From Mycobacterium hubeiense (GTDB taxonomy: Bacteria > Actinomycetota > Actinomycetes > Mycobacteriales > Mycobacteriaceae), in NCBI RefSeq assembly GCF_002838065.1, contig NZ_PIZU01000017.1, forward strand, positions 1 to 64,000: a stretch of 64,000 bases of DNA. The letters run 5' to 3'. The notes under the pieces are model-generated. The model ran no database searches and was not told the DNA's origin. It worked only from the letters and a program-made list of their open reading frames with translations. The position numbers and the translations under genes are program-made. Each line of letters starts with the position of its first letter. Positions within the stretch are counted from its first letter, which is position 1. Of this stretch, positions 20,490 to 31,135 are shown piece after piece.

Positions 20490-20518
20490 AGAATAACCCG
20501 CTTCGGAGCCGGAAGCAA
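20490..20518 (-). promoter_or_regulatory. rho promoter with a long leader
   Basis: TTGCTT (20513-20518), a 17 bp spacer and TATTCT (20490-20495) form a good SigA-type promoter reading toward rho. The implied leader is about 215 nt, long enough for the Rho-dependent autoregulation known in other bacteria. The rest of the gap (20269-20546) shows no gene. Confidence 0.55.
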
Positions 20519-20546
20519 GAAACCCTGCGCTGGCGATCAGCTCCAA

Positions 20547-21494
<948 letters not shown>

Positions 21495-22577
21495 CTAAAC
21501 CAGCCCCAGCTTTGCGACCACCGCGACGGGATCAACCGGTACGGCCGTCACGGTCGGCATGCCCTTGAGCGCGGTGTCGGGATCCTTCAGTCCGTTGCCG
21601 GTCACCGTGCACACCACCGTCGAGCCCTTCGCGACCCAGCCGTCCTCGACCGACTTCAGCAGGCCCGCGATGCTGGCTGCCGAGGCCGGCTCGACGAACA
21701 CCCCTTCGGTGCGGGCTACCAGGTGATACGCCGCGAGGATCTCCTCGTCGGTGGCGGCCAGGAAACGGCCCTTGGACTGCTGCTGGGCCTCCACCGCCGA
21801 CGTCCACGACGCCGGCGAGCCGATTCGGATCGCCGTCGCGATGGTGTCGGGCTCCTTGACCGGCTCACCGAGCACCAGCGGCGCGGCGCCGGCGGCCTGG
21901 GTGCCCAGCATCCGCGGCAGCCGGTCCGACAGGCCGTCGCGGTGGTACTCGGTGTAGCCCTTCCAATACGCGGTGATGTTGCCGGCGTTGCCGACCGGCA
22001 GTGCATGGACGTCGGGGGCGCGGCCGAGCGCGTCGACGATCTCGAACGCCGCGGTCTTCTGACCCTCGATGCGATACGGGTTGACGGAGTTCACCAGCGA
22101 AACCGTGGGAAAGTCCGCGGTGATCTTGCGGGCCAGTTCCAAGCAGTCATCGAAATTGCCGTCGATCTGAATGATCTTGGCGCCGTGCATGACCGCTTGG
22201 GCGAGCTTGCCCATCGCGATCTTGCCCTGCGGCACCAGCACCGCACAGGTGATGCCGGCGCGCGCAGCGTAGGCGGCCGCCGACGCCGACGTGTTGCCGG
22301 TCGACGCGCACAGCACGGCCTGCTGGCCGCGGGCCACTGACTCGGTGACCGCTACCGTCATACCGCGGTCTTTGAACGACCCCGTGGGGTTGAGCCCCTC
22401 CATCTTGAGATGCACAGTGCAGCCGGTGTATTCGCTCAGCCGGGTGGCGTGGATCAGCGGGGTGCCGCCCTCGAGCAGCGTGACCGGCGCCCAGTCCTCC
22501 CCGACCGGCAGCCGGTCGCGGTAGGCGGCGATCAGGCCGGGCCAGGGCGTGTGGACGGCCGACGTCGGTGCACTCAT
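21495..22577 (-). CDS. thrC: threonine synthase
   Basis: The 360-residue PLP enzyme converts O-phosphohomoserine to threonine. The PLP lysine lies in [11 protein letters not shown] at about residues 64-74, and the phosphate-binding loop includes [17 protein letters not shown]. The C-terminal Gly-rich [14 protein letters not shown] is also typical. Its ATG overlaps the hom stop by 4 nt (ATGA). Confidence 0.97.
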   Translation of the reverse strand: MSAPTSAVHTPWPGLIAAYRDRLPVGEDWAPVTLLEGGTPLIHATRLSEYTGCTVHLKMEGLNPTGSFKDRGMTVAVTESVARGQQAVLCASTGNTSASAAAYAARAGITCAVLVPQGKIAMGKLAQAVMHGAKIIQIDGNFDDCLELARKITADFPTVSLVNSVNPYRIEGQKTAAFEIVDALGRAPDVHALPVGNAGNITAYWKGYTEYHRDGLSDRLPRMLGTQAAGAAPLVLGEPVKEPDTIATAIRIGSPASWTSAVEAQQQSKGRFLAATDEEILAAYHLVARTEGVFVEPASAASIAGLLKSVEDGWVAKGSTVVCTVTGNGLKDPDTALKGMPTVTAVPVDPVAVVAKLGLV

Positions 22578-23902
22578 TCGGCGGTTCCTTCCAATCGCAG
22601 CACACTGTTGACGCTCTGCACCACATCGAGGTCGGCGAGCGCCGCGACGGTTTCCGACAGCGCCGCGTCGGTCGCGCGGTGGGTGACGACGACGACCTTC
22701 GCGCCGCAGGGCTGGCCGACCTCGTCGACCATGCCCTCCTGGCGAACCTCGGCGATGCTGACTTCGCGCTTGCCGAATTCGGCTGCGACGGTGGACAACA
22801 CGCCCGGCCGGTCGGCGACGTTCATGTTGACGTAGTAGCGGGTCGGGATGGCACCGATCGGCGCGATGGGCAGCTTCGCGTACTTGGATTCGCGCGGCCC
22901 GCGGCCGCCCTGCACGCGGTTACGCGCCGCCATTACCAAATCGCCCAGCACCGCCGAGGCGGTCGGTGCGCCACCGGCGCCCTGGCCGTAGAACATCAGC
23001 CGGCCGGCCGCCTCCGCCTCCACCACCACCGCATTGAACGCGCCGTTGACCGCGGCCAGCGGATGGTCCAGCGGCACCAGCGCGGGGTACACGCGGGCCG
23101 AAACACGTTGCTGTTCTTCACCATTGGTGAGCCGCTCGCAGATGGCGAGGAGTTTGATGGTGCAGCCGAGCGCACGGGCGGAGGCGAAATCGGCCGGGCT
23201 GACCTTGGTGATGCCTTCGCGATAGACGTCGTCGGCGGTGACGCGGGTGTGGAACGCGATAGAGGCGAGGATCGCGGCTTTGGCGGCGGCATCGTAACCC
23301 TCGACGTCGGCGGTCGGGTCGGCCTCGGCGTAGCCCAACGCGCTGGCATCGGCCAGCGCGGTCTCGTAATCGGCTCCGGTGCTGGCCATCTCGGACAGGA
23401 TGTAGTTGGTGGTGCCGTTGACGATGCCCGCGACCCGCAGCACGGTGTCACCGGCGAGCGATTGGGTGAGCGGGCGTATCACGGGGATCGCGCCGGCCAC
23501 CGCGGCTTCGAAGTAGAGGTCGACGTGGGCGTGCTCGGCGGCCTGCGCCAGTTCGCCGGTGGACTGCGCCATCAACGCCTTGTTGGCGGTGACGACGGAC
23601 TTGCCCTGTTCCAGCGCGGTGAGGATGGCCTTGCGGGCGGGTTCGACCGGCCCCATCAGCTCGACGACGATGTCGACGTCGTCGCGCGACACCAGTTCTT
23701 CGATGTTGTCGGTAAGCATCCCGACCGGCACACCGCGGTCGTCGGCGACGCGGCGCACACCGACGCCGCGCAGCTCGAGGGGCGCACCGATGCGGGCGGC
23801 CAGGTCGGGCGCGCTCTCCTCGATGATGCGCACGACTTCGCTGCCGACGTTGCCGAGACCCAATACCGCTACGCCGATGGGCTTCTCGTCGTTGGTATTC
23901 AT
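22574..23902 (-). CDS. hom: homoserine dehydrogenase
   Basis: The 442-residue enzyme reduces aspartate semialdehyde to homoserine with NAD(P)H. It has an N-terminal Rossmann motif [14 protein letters not shown], a catalytic middle with [14 protein letters not shown], and a C-terminal ACT domain ([23 protein letters not shown], from about residue 355) that makes feedback control by threonine likely. The gene, often named thrA in M. tuberculosis, overlaps lysA and thrC at both ends. Confidence 0.97.
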   Translation of the reverse strand: MNTNDEKPIGVAVLGLGNVGSEVVRIIEESAPDLAARIGAPLELRGVGVRRVADDRGVPVGMLTDNIEELVSRDDVDIVVELMGPVEPARKAILTALEQGKSVVTANKALMAQSTGELAQAAEHAHVDLYFEAAVAGAIPVIRPLTQSLAGDTVLRVAGIVNGTTNYILSEMASTGADYETALADASALGYAEADPTADVEGYDAAAKAAILASIAFHTRVTADDVYREGITKVSPADFASARALGCTIKLLAICERLTNGEEQQRVSARVYPALVPLDHPLAAVNGAFNAVVVEAEAAGRLMFYGQGAGGAPTASAVLGDLVMAARNRVQGGRGPRESKYAKLPIAPIGAIPTRYYVNMNVADRPGVLSTVAAEFGKREVSIAEVRQEGMVDEVGQPCGAKVVVVTHRATDAALSETVAALADLDVVQSVNSVLRLEGTAE

Positions 23903-25320
23903 TTGGTTACCTCCAGACTGAGCAGATCATCGACCGTCTCCCGGCGCAGGATCAGGCGGGCGTGCCCGTCGCGCACGGCCACCACGGCGGGGCGGCCGAT
24001 CAGGTTGTAACGGCTGGACATCGAATAGCAGTAGGCGCCGGTGGCGGCGACGCCGATCAGGTCACCGGGCGCGATGTCATCGGGCACCCAGGTGTCGCGC
24101 ACGACGATATCGCCGCTTTCGCAGTGCTTTCCGACGATGCGGGCCAGCGTGGGAGGGGCCTCGCTGAGGCGTGAGATCAGCCGCGCGTCGTACTCGGCGC
24201 CGTAAAGCGAGGTACGGATGTTGTCGCTCATACCGCCGTCGACGCTGACGTAGCGCCGGTGGGCGGTGGCGCTGATGGCCACGTCCTTGACGGTGCCCAC
24301 CTGATACAGGGTGATGGTGCCGGGGCCGGCGATGGCGCGGCCGGGTTCCACGACCAGACGCGGTGCCGGGAGTCCGACCGCTGCGGACTCGTTGCGCACG
24401 ATCTCCTGCAGCTTGTCGGCCAGCTCGGTGACCGGCGGCGGATCGTCGTGCGGAAGATAGGAAATGCCCAGTCCGCCACCGAGATCGACGGTTCCGATCT
24501 GTGCGGTCTTGTCGATGCCGAACTCGTCGACCACGTCGTGCAACAGGCCGATCACCCGGTGCGCCGCCAGCTCGAATCCGGCGACGTCGAAGATCTGCGA
24601 GCCGATGTGGCTGTGCAGGCCGACGAGGCGCAGGTGGTCGGTGGCGAACACCCGTCGTACCGCCGCCATCGCCGCGCCGCTGGCCAGCGACAGGCCGAAC
24701 TTCTGGTCCTCATGCGCGGTGGAGATGAACTCGTGGGTGTGGGCCTCGACGCCGACGGTGACCCGCACCAGCACGTCCTGCACCACGCCGTGTTCGCCGG
24801 CGATCTGATCCAGCCGCTCGATCTCCGTCATCGAGTCGAGCACGACGTGGCCGACACCGGCCTTCACCGCGGCGGTCAGCTCGTCGAGGGATTTGTTGTT
24901 GCCGTGCAGGGCGATTCGCTCAGCCGGGAAGCCCGCGTGCAGGGCGACGGCCAGCTCGCCGCCGCTGGCGACGTCGAGGGCGAGTCCTTCTTCATCGACC
25001 CAACGCGCAATCTCGGTGCACAAGAACGCCTTGGCGGCGTAGCGGACGTTCTGCCCGCCGCCGAATGCATTAGCCATCTCGCGGCAGCGGGATCGGAAGT
25101 CGTCTTCATCGATGACGAACACCGGTGTGCCGAATTCGGCGGCGATGTCGGTGACCTTCACCCCGGCGATGGCGACCACGCCGTCGCCGCCGCGAACGGC
25201 GTTGCGCGGCCACACATTCGGCGCGATGGTGAGCATATCGGCGGGCGACTGCGGCCGCGGCGGCGCACCGGCGTGGTGGATTTCCTCTGCGTGCCGGGGT
25301 CCGGCGGGGTGAGCGATCAC
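23899..25320 (-). CDS. lysA: diaminopimelate decarboxylase
   Basis: The 473-residue PLP enzyme makes lysine from meso-diaminopimelate. The PLP lysine is in [10 protein letters not shown], and [10 protein letters not shown] and the C-terminal [19 protein letters not shown] are family motifs. I chose GTG at 25320 because it gives the extension beginning [12 protein letters not shown] that I recall from related mycobacteria, and it overlaps the argS stop. A shorter start near residue 30 is possible. Confidence 0.94.
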   Translation of the reverse strand: MIAHPAGPRHAEEIHHAGAPPRPQSPADMLTIAPNVWPRNAVRGGDGVVAIAGVKVTDIAAEFGTPVFVIDEDDFRSRCREMANAFGGGQNVRYAAKAFLCTEIARWVDEEGLALDVASGGELAVALHAGFPAERIALHGNNKSLDELTAAVKAGVGHVVLDSMTEIERLDQIAGEHGVVQDVLVRVTVGVEAHTHEFISTAHEDQKFGLSLASGAAMAAVRRVFATDHLRLVGLHSHIGSQIFDVAGFELAAHRVIGLLHDVVDEFGIDKTAQIGTVDLGGGLGISYLPHDDPPPVTELADKLQEIVRNESAAVGLPAPRLVVEPGRAIAGPGTITLYQVGTVKDVAISATAHRRYVSVDGGMSDNIRTSLYGAEYDARLISRLSEAPPTLARIVGKHCESGDIVVRDTWVPDDIAPGDLIGVAATGAYCYSMSSRYNLIGRPAVVAVRDGHARLILRRETVDDLLSLEVTK

Positions 25321-26969
25321 ATCCGCTCCGGGGCCGTGACGCCGAGGATCCCGAGTCCGTTGGCGATGACTTGGCGCGTGGCCTGGCACAGGGCGAGCCG
25401 GGCGCCGTGCAGTGCGTTCGGCTCCTCATCACCTTGGGGCAGCACGCGGCAGGAGTCGTAGAACCGGTGGTAATCACCGGCAAGGTCTTCGAGGTAGCGG
25501 GATACGCGGTGTGGTTCACGAAGGGCCGCAGCGGTTTTGAGCACGCGCGGGAATTCGCCGATATTGCGGATCAGCGTGCCCTCCTTCTCGTGGGTGAGAA
25601 GGTCGAGGTGCTCGGTGCTGGGCGCAAGTCCGAGCTCGGCGGCATTGCGGGCGAGCGCGGAGAGCCGCGCATGCGCGTATTGCACGTAGTAGACCGGGTT
25701 TTCGTTGGACGCGCTGGACCACAGCTCCAGGTCGATGTCGATGGGGGTGTCCACCGATGACCGGATCAGGGAGTAGCGGGCGGCGTCGACGCCGATGGCC
25801 TCGACAAGGTCGTCGAGGGTGATGACGGTGCCGGCCCGCTTGCTCATCCGGACGGGCTGGCCGTCGCGGACCAGGTTCACCATCTGGCCGATGAGCACCT
25901 CGACGGTGGCGGGGTCCTCGCCGAGCGCGGCGGCGATGGCCTTGAGCCGGGCGATGTAGCCGTGGTGATCGGCGCCGAGCATGTAGATGCACAGGTCGAA
26001 GCCGCGCTCGCGCTTGTCGAGGTAGTAGGCGATGTCGGCGGCGACGTAGGCCGGAGCGCCGTCGCTCTTGATGACGACGCGGTCCTTGTCGTCGCCAAAG
26101 TCGGTGGTGCGCAACCAGACTGCGCCGTCCTTCTCGTAGATGCTGCCGGCCTCGCGAAGCCGCTCGATGGCGTGCGCGACGCGCCCGGAGGTGTGCATCG
26201 AGTCTTCGTGGGTGTAGACGTCGAAGTCGGTGCCGAAATCGTGCAGCGACTGTTTGATGTGGGTGAACATCAGGTCGACACCGATGGCGCGGAAGGTTTC
26301 GCGCATCTCCGCGTCGGGCAGGCTCAGCGCGTCGGGTTCCTTGGCCAGCACCTGGGTGGCAATGTCCTTGATGTACTCGCCGGCGTAGCCGTCATCGGGC
26401 GTCGGCTCGCCCTTGGCCGCGGCGATCAACGAGTTGGTGAACCGGTCGATCTGGGCGCCGTGGTCGTTGAAGTAATACTCGCGGACGACGTCGGCGCCCT
26501 GGGTCGTCAGCAGGCGGCCGAGGGCGTCGCCGACGGCGGCCCAGCGGGTGCCGCCGATGTGGATGGGCCCGGTGGGATTGGCGGAAACGAACTCGAGGTT
26601 GACCTTTTGGCCTTCTAGCACCTCCGAGTGGCCGTACTTCTCGCCTGCGGCGAGGACGTTGTTGACGATGACGCCCTGGGCGGACGCCTCGAGCCGCAGG
26701 TTGACGAAGCCGGGCCCGGCGACCTCGGCGGAGGCGATGCCGGCGGCGTCATTGAGCGCCGTCGCCAGCCATCCGGCCAGCTCGCGGGGGTTGACGCCGA
26801 CCTTCTTACCCAGCTGCAGCGCCAGATTGGTGGCGTAATCACCATGCTCGGGATTGCGCGGACGCTCGACCGTCACCGTCGCGGGCAGCGCGGCGGTGTC
26901 GAGGTCGTGCTGGGCCAGCACCGCGGCGGCGGTGGTCTTGAGCAGCTCGGCCAGGTCGGCGGGGGTCAC
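25317..26969 (-). CDS. argS: arginyl-tRNA synthetase
   Basis: The 550-residue class I synthetase charges tRNA-Arg. The HIGH-type motif is [13 protein letters not shown] at about residues 130-142 and the KMSKS-type loop is RMSKRAGTV near 375. The Arg-specific N-terminal domain and the C-terminal anticodon-binding helices are present. The start is GTG at 26969, and a TAGGAT box (26978-26983) 8 nt upstream suggests a leaderless transcript. It is divergent from a tRNA-Arg gene 103 bp away. Confidence 0.97.
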   Translation of the reverse strand: MTPADLAELLKTTAAAVLAQHDLDTAALPATVTVERPRNPEHGDYATNLALQLGKKVGVNPRELAGWLATALNDAAGIASAEVAGPGFVNLRLEASAQGVIVNNVLAAGEKYGHSEVLEGQKVNLEFVSANPTGPIHIGGTRWAAVGDALGRLLTTQGADVVREYYFNDHGAQIDRFTNSLIAAAKGEPTPDDGYAGEYIKDIATQVLAKEPDALSLPDAEMRETFRAIGVDLMFTHIKQSLHDFGTDFDVYTHEDSMHTSGRVAHAIERLREAGSIYEKDGAVWLRTTDFGDDKDRVVIKSDGAPAYVAADIAYYLDKRERGFDLCIYMLGADHHGYIARLKAIAAALGEDPATVEVLIGQMVNLVRDGQPVRMSKRAGTVITLDDLVEAIGVDAARYSLIRSSVDTPIDIDLELWSSASNENPVYYVQYAHARLSALARNAAELGLAPSTEHLDLLTHEKEGTLIRNIGEFPRVLKTAAALREPHRVSRYLEDLAGDYHRFYDSCRVLPQGDEEPNALHGARLALCQATRQVIANGLGILGVTAPERM

Positions 26970-27033
26970 GAGGGTCCATCCTATGGTCTGAGGTGGTCAG
27001 GCCCCGAATCCGTTTCCGGTCATCGCAATGCGC

Positions 27034-27039
27034 TAGGCT
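27034..27039 (+). promoter_or_regulatory. candidate -10 box for tRNA-Arg
   Basis: TAGGCT matches the TANNNT -10 consensus and lies 33 nt before the mature tRNA end. No convincing -35 box is seen, so this is a weak call. Confidence 0.3.
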
Positions 27040-27072
27040 GTCGGAGCCCAACGGCGCAGTTCTTTCGCATGC

Positions 27073-27145
27073 GCCCCCGTAGCTCAGGGGATAGAGCGTC
27101 TGCCTCCGGAGCAGAAGGCCGCAGGTTCGAATCCTGCCGGGGGCA
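27073..27145 (+). tRNA. tRNA-Arg (anticodon CCG)
   Basis: The 73 nt gene folds as a full cloverleaf. The acceptor stem is GCCCCCG with CGGGGGC, the D arm is GCTC...GAGC, the anticodon stem TCTGC/GCAGA frames the loop CTCCGGA (anticodon CCG at 27106-27108), and the T arm is GCAGG-TTCGAAT-CCTGC. The discriminator base is A and CCA is not encoded. It decodes CGG. Confidence 0.97.
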
Positions 27146-27186
27146 CTCTACCGAAGGCCCTGACAGGCGGCCCTTCTCCTTGGCCG

Positions 27187-27240
27187 CCGAGATCGACGAA
27201 ACGGCTGTTAGAACCCGATACGGCACGACCATATCGTTCG
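27187..27240. repeat. interspersed repeat family C, degenerate copy
   Basis: The left 21 nt match the perfect inverted repeat at 36990-37047 at 20 of 21 positions (CGAGATCGACGAAA then GGCTG). At the same spacing the right part has GACCATATCGT, matching 10 of 11. The right arm then degenerates. It lies 42 nt after tRNA-Arg. Confidence 0.45.
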
Positions 27241-27264
27241 GTTCGGGATTGGCCCCACGAAGCA

Positions 27265-27580
27265 CTAGCGCGGTTTGAGCCCGAAGATCGGGATCTGACG
27301 ACCGATCGGATCCGTCTTGGCGCGATAGTCGCGCCATCCGGGGTAGACCCGCTCGCCGAGCGCGAACAGGCGGGCGTGCTACTCGGGATCGGTGGCGCCG
27401 TTACGACGGTCCCCATCGACGTTGCGAAGCGGCCGCCGGTCGTGCGGTACAGCAACGGGTCGACGCGAGCCGCCACACGGCGTACGAACAGCTGGCCTGG
27501 GCGAGACCGCGCGAAACACCACCATCGCCTCATACGCCGGGCCGCGTTTCGTGTGAGGATCGACATACCGCAGCGGACCA
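27265..27580 (-). pseudogene. remnant of a deazaflavin (F420)-dependent nitroreductase-family gene
   Basis: Three pieces of one protein family are readable in different minus-strand frames. The N-terminal RYVDPHTKRGPAYEAMVVF piece shifts frame at about 27520 into RPGQLFVRRVAARVDPLLYR, which continues to TTGGRFATSMGT. At about 27385 it jumps to the C-terminal RLFALGERVYPGWRDYRAKT and ends IPIFGLKPR with a TAG at 27265. The central 50-60 residues of the usual protein of about 145 residues are missing. A frameshift and an internal deletion therefore make it non-functional. It fills most of the gap 27146-27664. Confidence 0.7.
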
Positions 27581-27664
27581 TACGCGAAAACCGCAGGTGC
27601 AGCGGCACTTTCACGATGTTGGAGCATGAGTCCATCCGGCGTGCGTCGTCGCCGTCTGGTATGC

Positions 27665-28360
27665 ATGGAGTACGTGCGCGCCTATCGAACCGCTCGATTC
27701 CTCGTGATTGCACTTCTTTTTACCTCGGCCTTGATGGTTGCCCCTGCGCCGTCCGCATCGGCCCAGCCGTGCCCCGAGGTGGAAGTGATCTTCGCCCGCG
27801 GCACGTACGAGCCGCCCGGCGTCGGCGGAATCGGCCAGGAGTTCGTCGATGCGGTACGCACCCAAGCCGCGCCGCGTTCCGTCGACGTCTACGCGGTCAA
27901 CTACCCCGCGAACACCGACTTCCGCACCGCCATCGACGGGATTCGCGACGCCGCCAACCGCATTCAGGCCACGGCGGCGAACTGCCCCGACACCGAAATG
28001 GTGCTCGGCGGGTTCTCGCAGGGCGCCGCGGTCGCGGGTTTCGTCACCAACGACGCGGTGCCTGACGGCGCTCTCGACCTGGACGTGCCTCAGCCGATGG
28101 CCCCCGAGATCGCCGACCACGTCGCCGCGGTCGCCCTCTTCGGCAAGCCGTCCAACGAATTCATGAACATGATCGGGTTCCCACCGGTCACCATAGGCCC
28201 GCTGTACAAAGACAAGACCATCGAGCAGTGCGTGCCCAACGACCCGATCTGCGCTGACCACGGCGAAGGGTGGGCGCACAACCTCTACGGCTCCAACGGA
28301 ATGGTCAGCGACGCCGCAGCCTTCGCCGTCAGTCGGCTCAAGCCGCTAGCCGCTACTTAA
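27665..28360 (+). CDS. cutinase-family exported esterase
   Basis: The mature protein is an alpha/beta hydrolase of the cutinase-like family, which cleaves ester bonds of lipids at the cell surface or outside. A signal peptide (FLVIALLFTSALMVAPAPSA) ends at ASA-QP. The nucleophile is Ser in GGFSQGAAV, and the C-terminal NDPICADHGEGWAHNLY supplies the Asp-His pair. Paired cysteines fit the family's disulfides. The start is uncertain: I chose ATG 27665 (231 residues), but ATG 27626 is in frame. Its end overlaps the convergent small gene by 8 nt. Confidence 0.88.
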   Translation: MEYVRAYRTARFLVIALLFTSALMVAPAPSASAQPCPEVEVIFARGTYEPPGVGGIGQEFVDAVRTQAAPRSVDVYAVNYPANTDFRTAIDGIRDAANRIQATAANCPDTEMVLGGFSQGAAVAGFVTNDAVPDGALDLDVPQPMAPEIADHVAAVALFGKPSNEFMNMIGFPPVTIGPLYKDKTIEQCVPNDPICADHGEGWAHNLYGSNGMVSDAAAFAVSRLKPLAAT

Positions 28361-28583
28361 CCCACTTCCAGGGCTTGTCCCAGTGCCCCGGCGGGGGCAC
28401 GAACGGGAGGTGGCTGATGTGCCCCGGTGGCGGGACGAACGGCAGATGGCTGATGTGCCCCGGCGGCGGCACCGGGTCCCACCACCACTTGTCGTCGGCC
28501 TGGGCCGAGCCCGCACCGGCGACGGCGCCGAACGCAAGGGCGCCGGTTGCTGCGACTGTTGCTGCAATTTTCTTCAGATTCAT
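28353..28583 (-). CDS. small exported Pro/Gly/His repeat protein
   Basis: The 76-residue protein has a signal peptide (MNLKKIAATVAATGALAFGA, cleavage near AQA-DD). The mature part is a WWWDP start and tandem copies of the 12-residue unit VPPPGHISHLPF, ending PPPGHWDKPWKWVK. ATG at 28583 has an AGGAG site 6 nt upstream. No function is known. Similar short secreted proteins rich in Pro, Trp and His occur in mycobacteria. Its last codons overlap the cutinase gene. Confidence 0.75.
   Translation of the reverse strand: MNLKKIAATVAATGALAFGAVAGAGSAQADDKWWWDPVPPPGHISHLPFVPPPGHISHLPFVPPPGHWDKPWKWVK
28383..28472. repeat. 36 bp tandem repeat inside the small exported gene
   Basis: Units at 28383-28418 and 28419-28454 and a half unit at 28455-28472 encode the VPPPGHISHLPF motif. 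The unit is a multiple of three, so changes in copy number would keep the frame. Confidence 0.85.
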
Positions 28584-28664
28584 CGTCAACTCCTGATCAG
28601 CTGGCAATTTGCCCGCCTCCCAAGGAGGGCCTCAATAGATCTATCGTCCCACCGCGGCAGCCCG

Positions 28665-30080
28665 TTAGCCACCGTCGGCGCGCTGCGTGGCTGCCGACGC
28701 GGCCGCAACCGCCGCGACCTGGCCGAACACCGACGGAGGCGGCGCCAAGGTGCCGGGCCGATTGACCACGTCCGTGGCACGGGTCGCGGCGCCGATGACC
28801 AGCTCGCGATCGGCCTCGTCGGTCAATTCCCGCTTCGCGGTCCGCACCACCAGGTCGATCTGCGTCTGCACCGCGGCGCGGCGGGCGGGGTCCACGCAGT
28901 TCTGGGCGACCGAACTCAGCAGCTGCAGCACCGCGGCCAGCACCAGCGGCTCGCGCGTGCCGTACCGGCGGATCTGCGAACAGCCCAGATGCAGGTAGGT
29001 CGCGAAGCCCGGATACGGCAGCCACACGAGCACCTCCCCCGACTCGTCGCGGCGGACGTCGTCGGACATCGCCCGGGTTGCCAGCACGGACTCCACCGCC
29101 GACAGATGATGCACGACTTGGATTGCCGTGTAGGGGTCGTTGATCGCCAACGACAGCGCCCGCAAACCGATGTCGACGATCTGGCGCAGGCCGAACCGGA
29201 TGTCTTGCTGCAGGGTCCGCTCGAACCCGATGTGCACATTGCGCAGGCAGCGCTGGACCACGTCGGGCTCGGCCGCGCTCGCCGCCTCACCGCGCCGCCA
29301 GCACCAGCCCAGTTGCCCGCCGGCCGTCACGTAATCGCCGACGAACACCACGAATTGCACCGTGTGACCGCTCGCGGCGGCGGTCGCGGCGATGTCATCG
29401 ATCTCAACGGTCTGCAAATACCCCGACTGCGGCGCCAGCAGCGGAGCCGCCTGGTCCGGCGGTGTGGGCGGGGACTCGGATTGCCGGTCGGGCGTGTCGA
29501 GTTCGGGGTACAACTCGTCCACCAGCGCGAGTGTGCGCTGCTGCGCTTTCTCGATGATCGAGTCGATCTGGATCGAGTGCACGAGGTGATGCAGGAAGTA
29601 GATCAGCGCGCCAATGCTGATGAACGCCAACGCCAACGAGCCCGAGACGGCGACCTTGGGCACGAACGCGCCGCCACTGGCGTGTTCGCCGACGGTGTGC
29701 AGGCCGCCCGTGCTGTAGGCGAAGGTGCACGCGAAGATCGCGAGCACCACCTGATTGGGCACGTCACGCAGGAAGCTGCGCAGCAGCCGCACAGAGAACT
29801 GGCTCGACGCGATCTGCAGCGACAACACCGTCAGCGAGAAGACGATGCCGATGGTGGTGATCATCGTCGCGGACACGACGATCAGCACGTCGCGGGCGTC
29901 GGCCGCGGTGCCCTGGAACATCATCTTGTCGATGAGGGAGCCCGGCTTCACCGGGATCATCGACAACAGCGCCCCGGCGCCGAGGCCGATGATGATGCCG
30001 AGTGTCGGCAGCACCCAGTAGGCGCCGTGCAGATATTCGCGGACGACACTGCGGCGGCTCAGCAGGTTCGCTGTGGCCAC
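28665..30080 (-). CDS. DUF2254 membrane protein
   Basis: The 471-residue protein belongs to DUF2254. Four membrane helices lie in the first 160 residues (LHGAYWVLPTLGIIIGLGAGALL, VLIVVSATMITTIGIVFSLTVL, VVLAIFACTFAY and ALAFISIGALIYFLHHL), followed by a large soluble part with IGLRALSLAINDPYTAIQVVHHL. The function of the family is unknown; an ion channel or transporter role has been supposed. It starts with GTG at 30080. The 119 bp upstream of it hold no gene. Confidence 0.85.
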   Translation of the reverse strand: MATANLLSRRSVVREYLHGAYWVLPTLGIIIGLGAGALLSMIPVKPGSLIDKMMFQGTAADARDVLIVVSATMITTIGIVFSLTVLSLQIASSQFSVRLLRSFLRDVPNQVVLAIFACTFAYSTGGLHTVGEHASGGAFVPKVAVSGSLALAFISIGALIYFLHHLVHSIQIDSIIEKAQQRTLALVDELYPELDTPDRQSESPPTPPDQAAPLLAPQSGYLQTVEIDDIAATAAASGHTVQFVVFVGDYVTAGGQLGWCWRRGEAASAAEPDVVQRCLRNVHIGFERTLQQDIRFGLRQIVDIGLRALSLAINDPYTAIQVVHHLSAVESVLATRAMSDDVRRDESGEVLVWLPYPGFATYLHLGCSQIRRYGTREPLVLAAVLQLLSSVAQNCVDPARRAAVQTQIDLVVRTAKRELTDEADRELVIGAATRATDVVNRPGTLAPPPSVFGQVAAVAAASAATQRADGG

Positions 30081-30199
30081 CAGCTAAGTTTGCACCCGAT
30101 CGGCCTCGCGGATGCAGGGTTTGCTACGAGTCGTTCAGTCTGCGCTGAGTGCGTGGGCTACTCGAACTTCAGCGCCCTGTACGCAGAGTCGACGGGGAT

Positions 30200-31093
30200 T
30201 TAGCCGAGACCCCTCACCACGTCCGCGACGCGGCGCAGCTGGTCGATGTCGGGGCTCGTCGGGATGAGGTGCACTTCGTCGGTTCCGACGTCGGCGAATT
30301 TCTTTAGGACGCTGAGCAATTCGTCTTCGCTACCGGCCCAGCCAGTGGTCGGCGCCATCGCGTCGACGTACTCGGCGGGAATCCAATTCATGTAGCGGCG
30401 CAGATGGCGGTGCACCTGCGCGCGGGCCGCGTCGCCGTCGCCGAGCGCGAACCAAAACGACGTCGCCAGATGCGGTTTGGGCTTGCCGGCCTCCGCCCAG
30501 GCCCGCCGTGCCACGTCGAACAGCTCGTTCTGCTTGTCGACATTCACGTCCAGCGTCATGCCCGCGAGACCGTCGGCCCATGTGGCTGCGCTGCGTACGG
30601 TCTTCGGGCCGATGGTGCCGACGAGCAATGGCGGGCCGCCCGCCTGCACGGGAGGCGGCCCGACCGGCACGACGGAGTCGGTCACCTTCTCGCCGGACCA
30701 CACCCGCTTCATCACCGCGACTCGTTCGGCCATCCCCCGCATCGTCTGCGTGGCCGGGTCGGCGCCGACGGCGTGGTAGTCCTCGTGCCGACCGCCGACA
30801 CCGATTCCGACCGTCAACCGGCCGCCGGACAGCATGTCGCCGGTGGCCAGCCCCTTGGCCAGCATGACCGGGTCGTGCAGCTGCGGAACCACCACCGTCG
30901 TCACCAAGCGCACTCGGTCCGTCCAGGCCGCCAGCGCGCCCAGCAGCGTGAGGCTGTCGGGATTGTCGAACGCGATGCGCTCTCCCCAACACAGCGACGA
31001 GAACGGTCCGCTATCGATGACGCCGGCCCACTCCTTCAACGTGGCCGCGTCCAGGTTTGGCTCCATGACGGGCATGGTCATCCCGATCTGCAC
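30200..31093 (-). CDS. LLM-class F420-dependent oxidoreductase
   Basis: The 297-residue product has the luciferase-like TIM barrel of F420-dependent oxidoreductases. The N-terminal VQIGMTMPVMEPNLD, the middle VGIGVGGRHEDYHAVG and the C-terminal VGTDEVHLIPTSPDIDQLRRVADVV are characteristic. Mycobacteria have many paralogues and the substrate cannot be told. I chose GTG at 31093; ATG at 31081 is an alternative. It is divergent from a glyoxalase-fold gene 42 bp away. Confidence 0.88.
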   Translation of the reverse strand: MQIGMTMPVMEPNLDAATLKEWAGVIDSGPFSSLCWGERIAFDNPDSLTLLGALAAWTDRVRLVTTVVVPQLHDPVMLAKGLATGDMLSGGRLTVGIGVGGRHEDYHAVGADPATQTMRGMAERVAVMKRVWSGEKVTDSVVPVGPPPVQAGGPPLLVGTIGPKTVRSAATWADGLAGMTLDVNVDKQNELFDVARRAWAEAGKPKPHLATSFWFALGDGDAARAQVHRHLRRYMNWIPAEYVDAMAPTTGWAGSEDELLSVLKKFADVGTDEVHLIPTSPDIDQLRRVADVVRGLG

Positions 31094-31135
31094 GACGGCG
31101 ATTCTGGCACGCCTGCTGCTGGCAACATGTGGGCC

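Noticed and set aside
28383..28472. CRISPR-like repeats
   Set aside because: The units are contiguous, with no spacers, and lie in frame in a coding sequence. No cas genes are present.
27073..31093. Integrated phage or island at tRNA-Arg
   Set aside because: No integrase, excisionase, structural phage gene or duplicated tRNA end was found.
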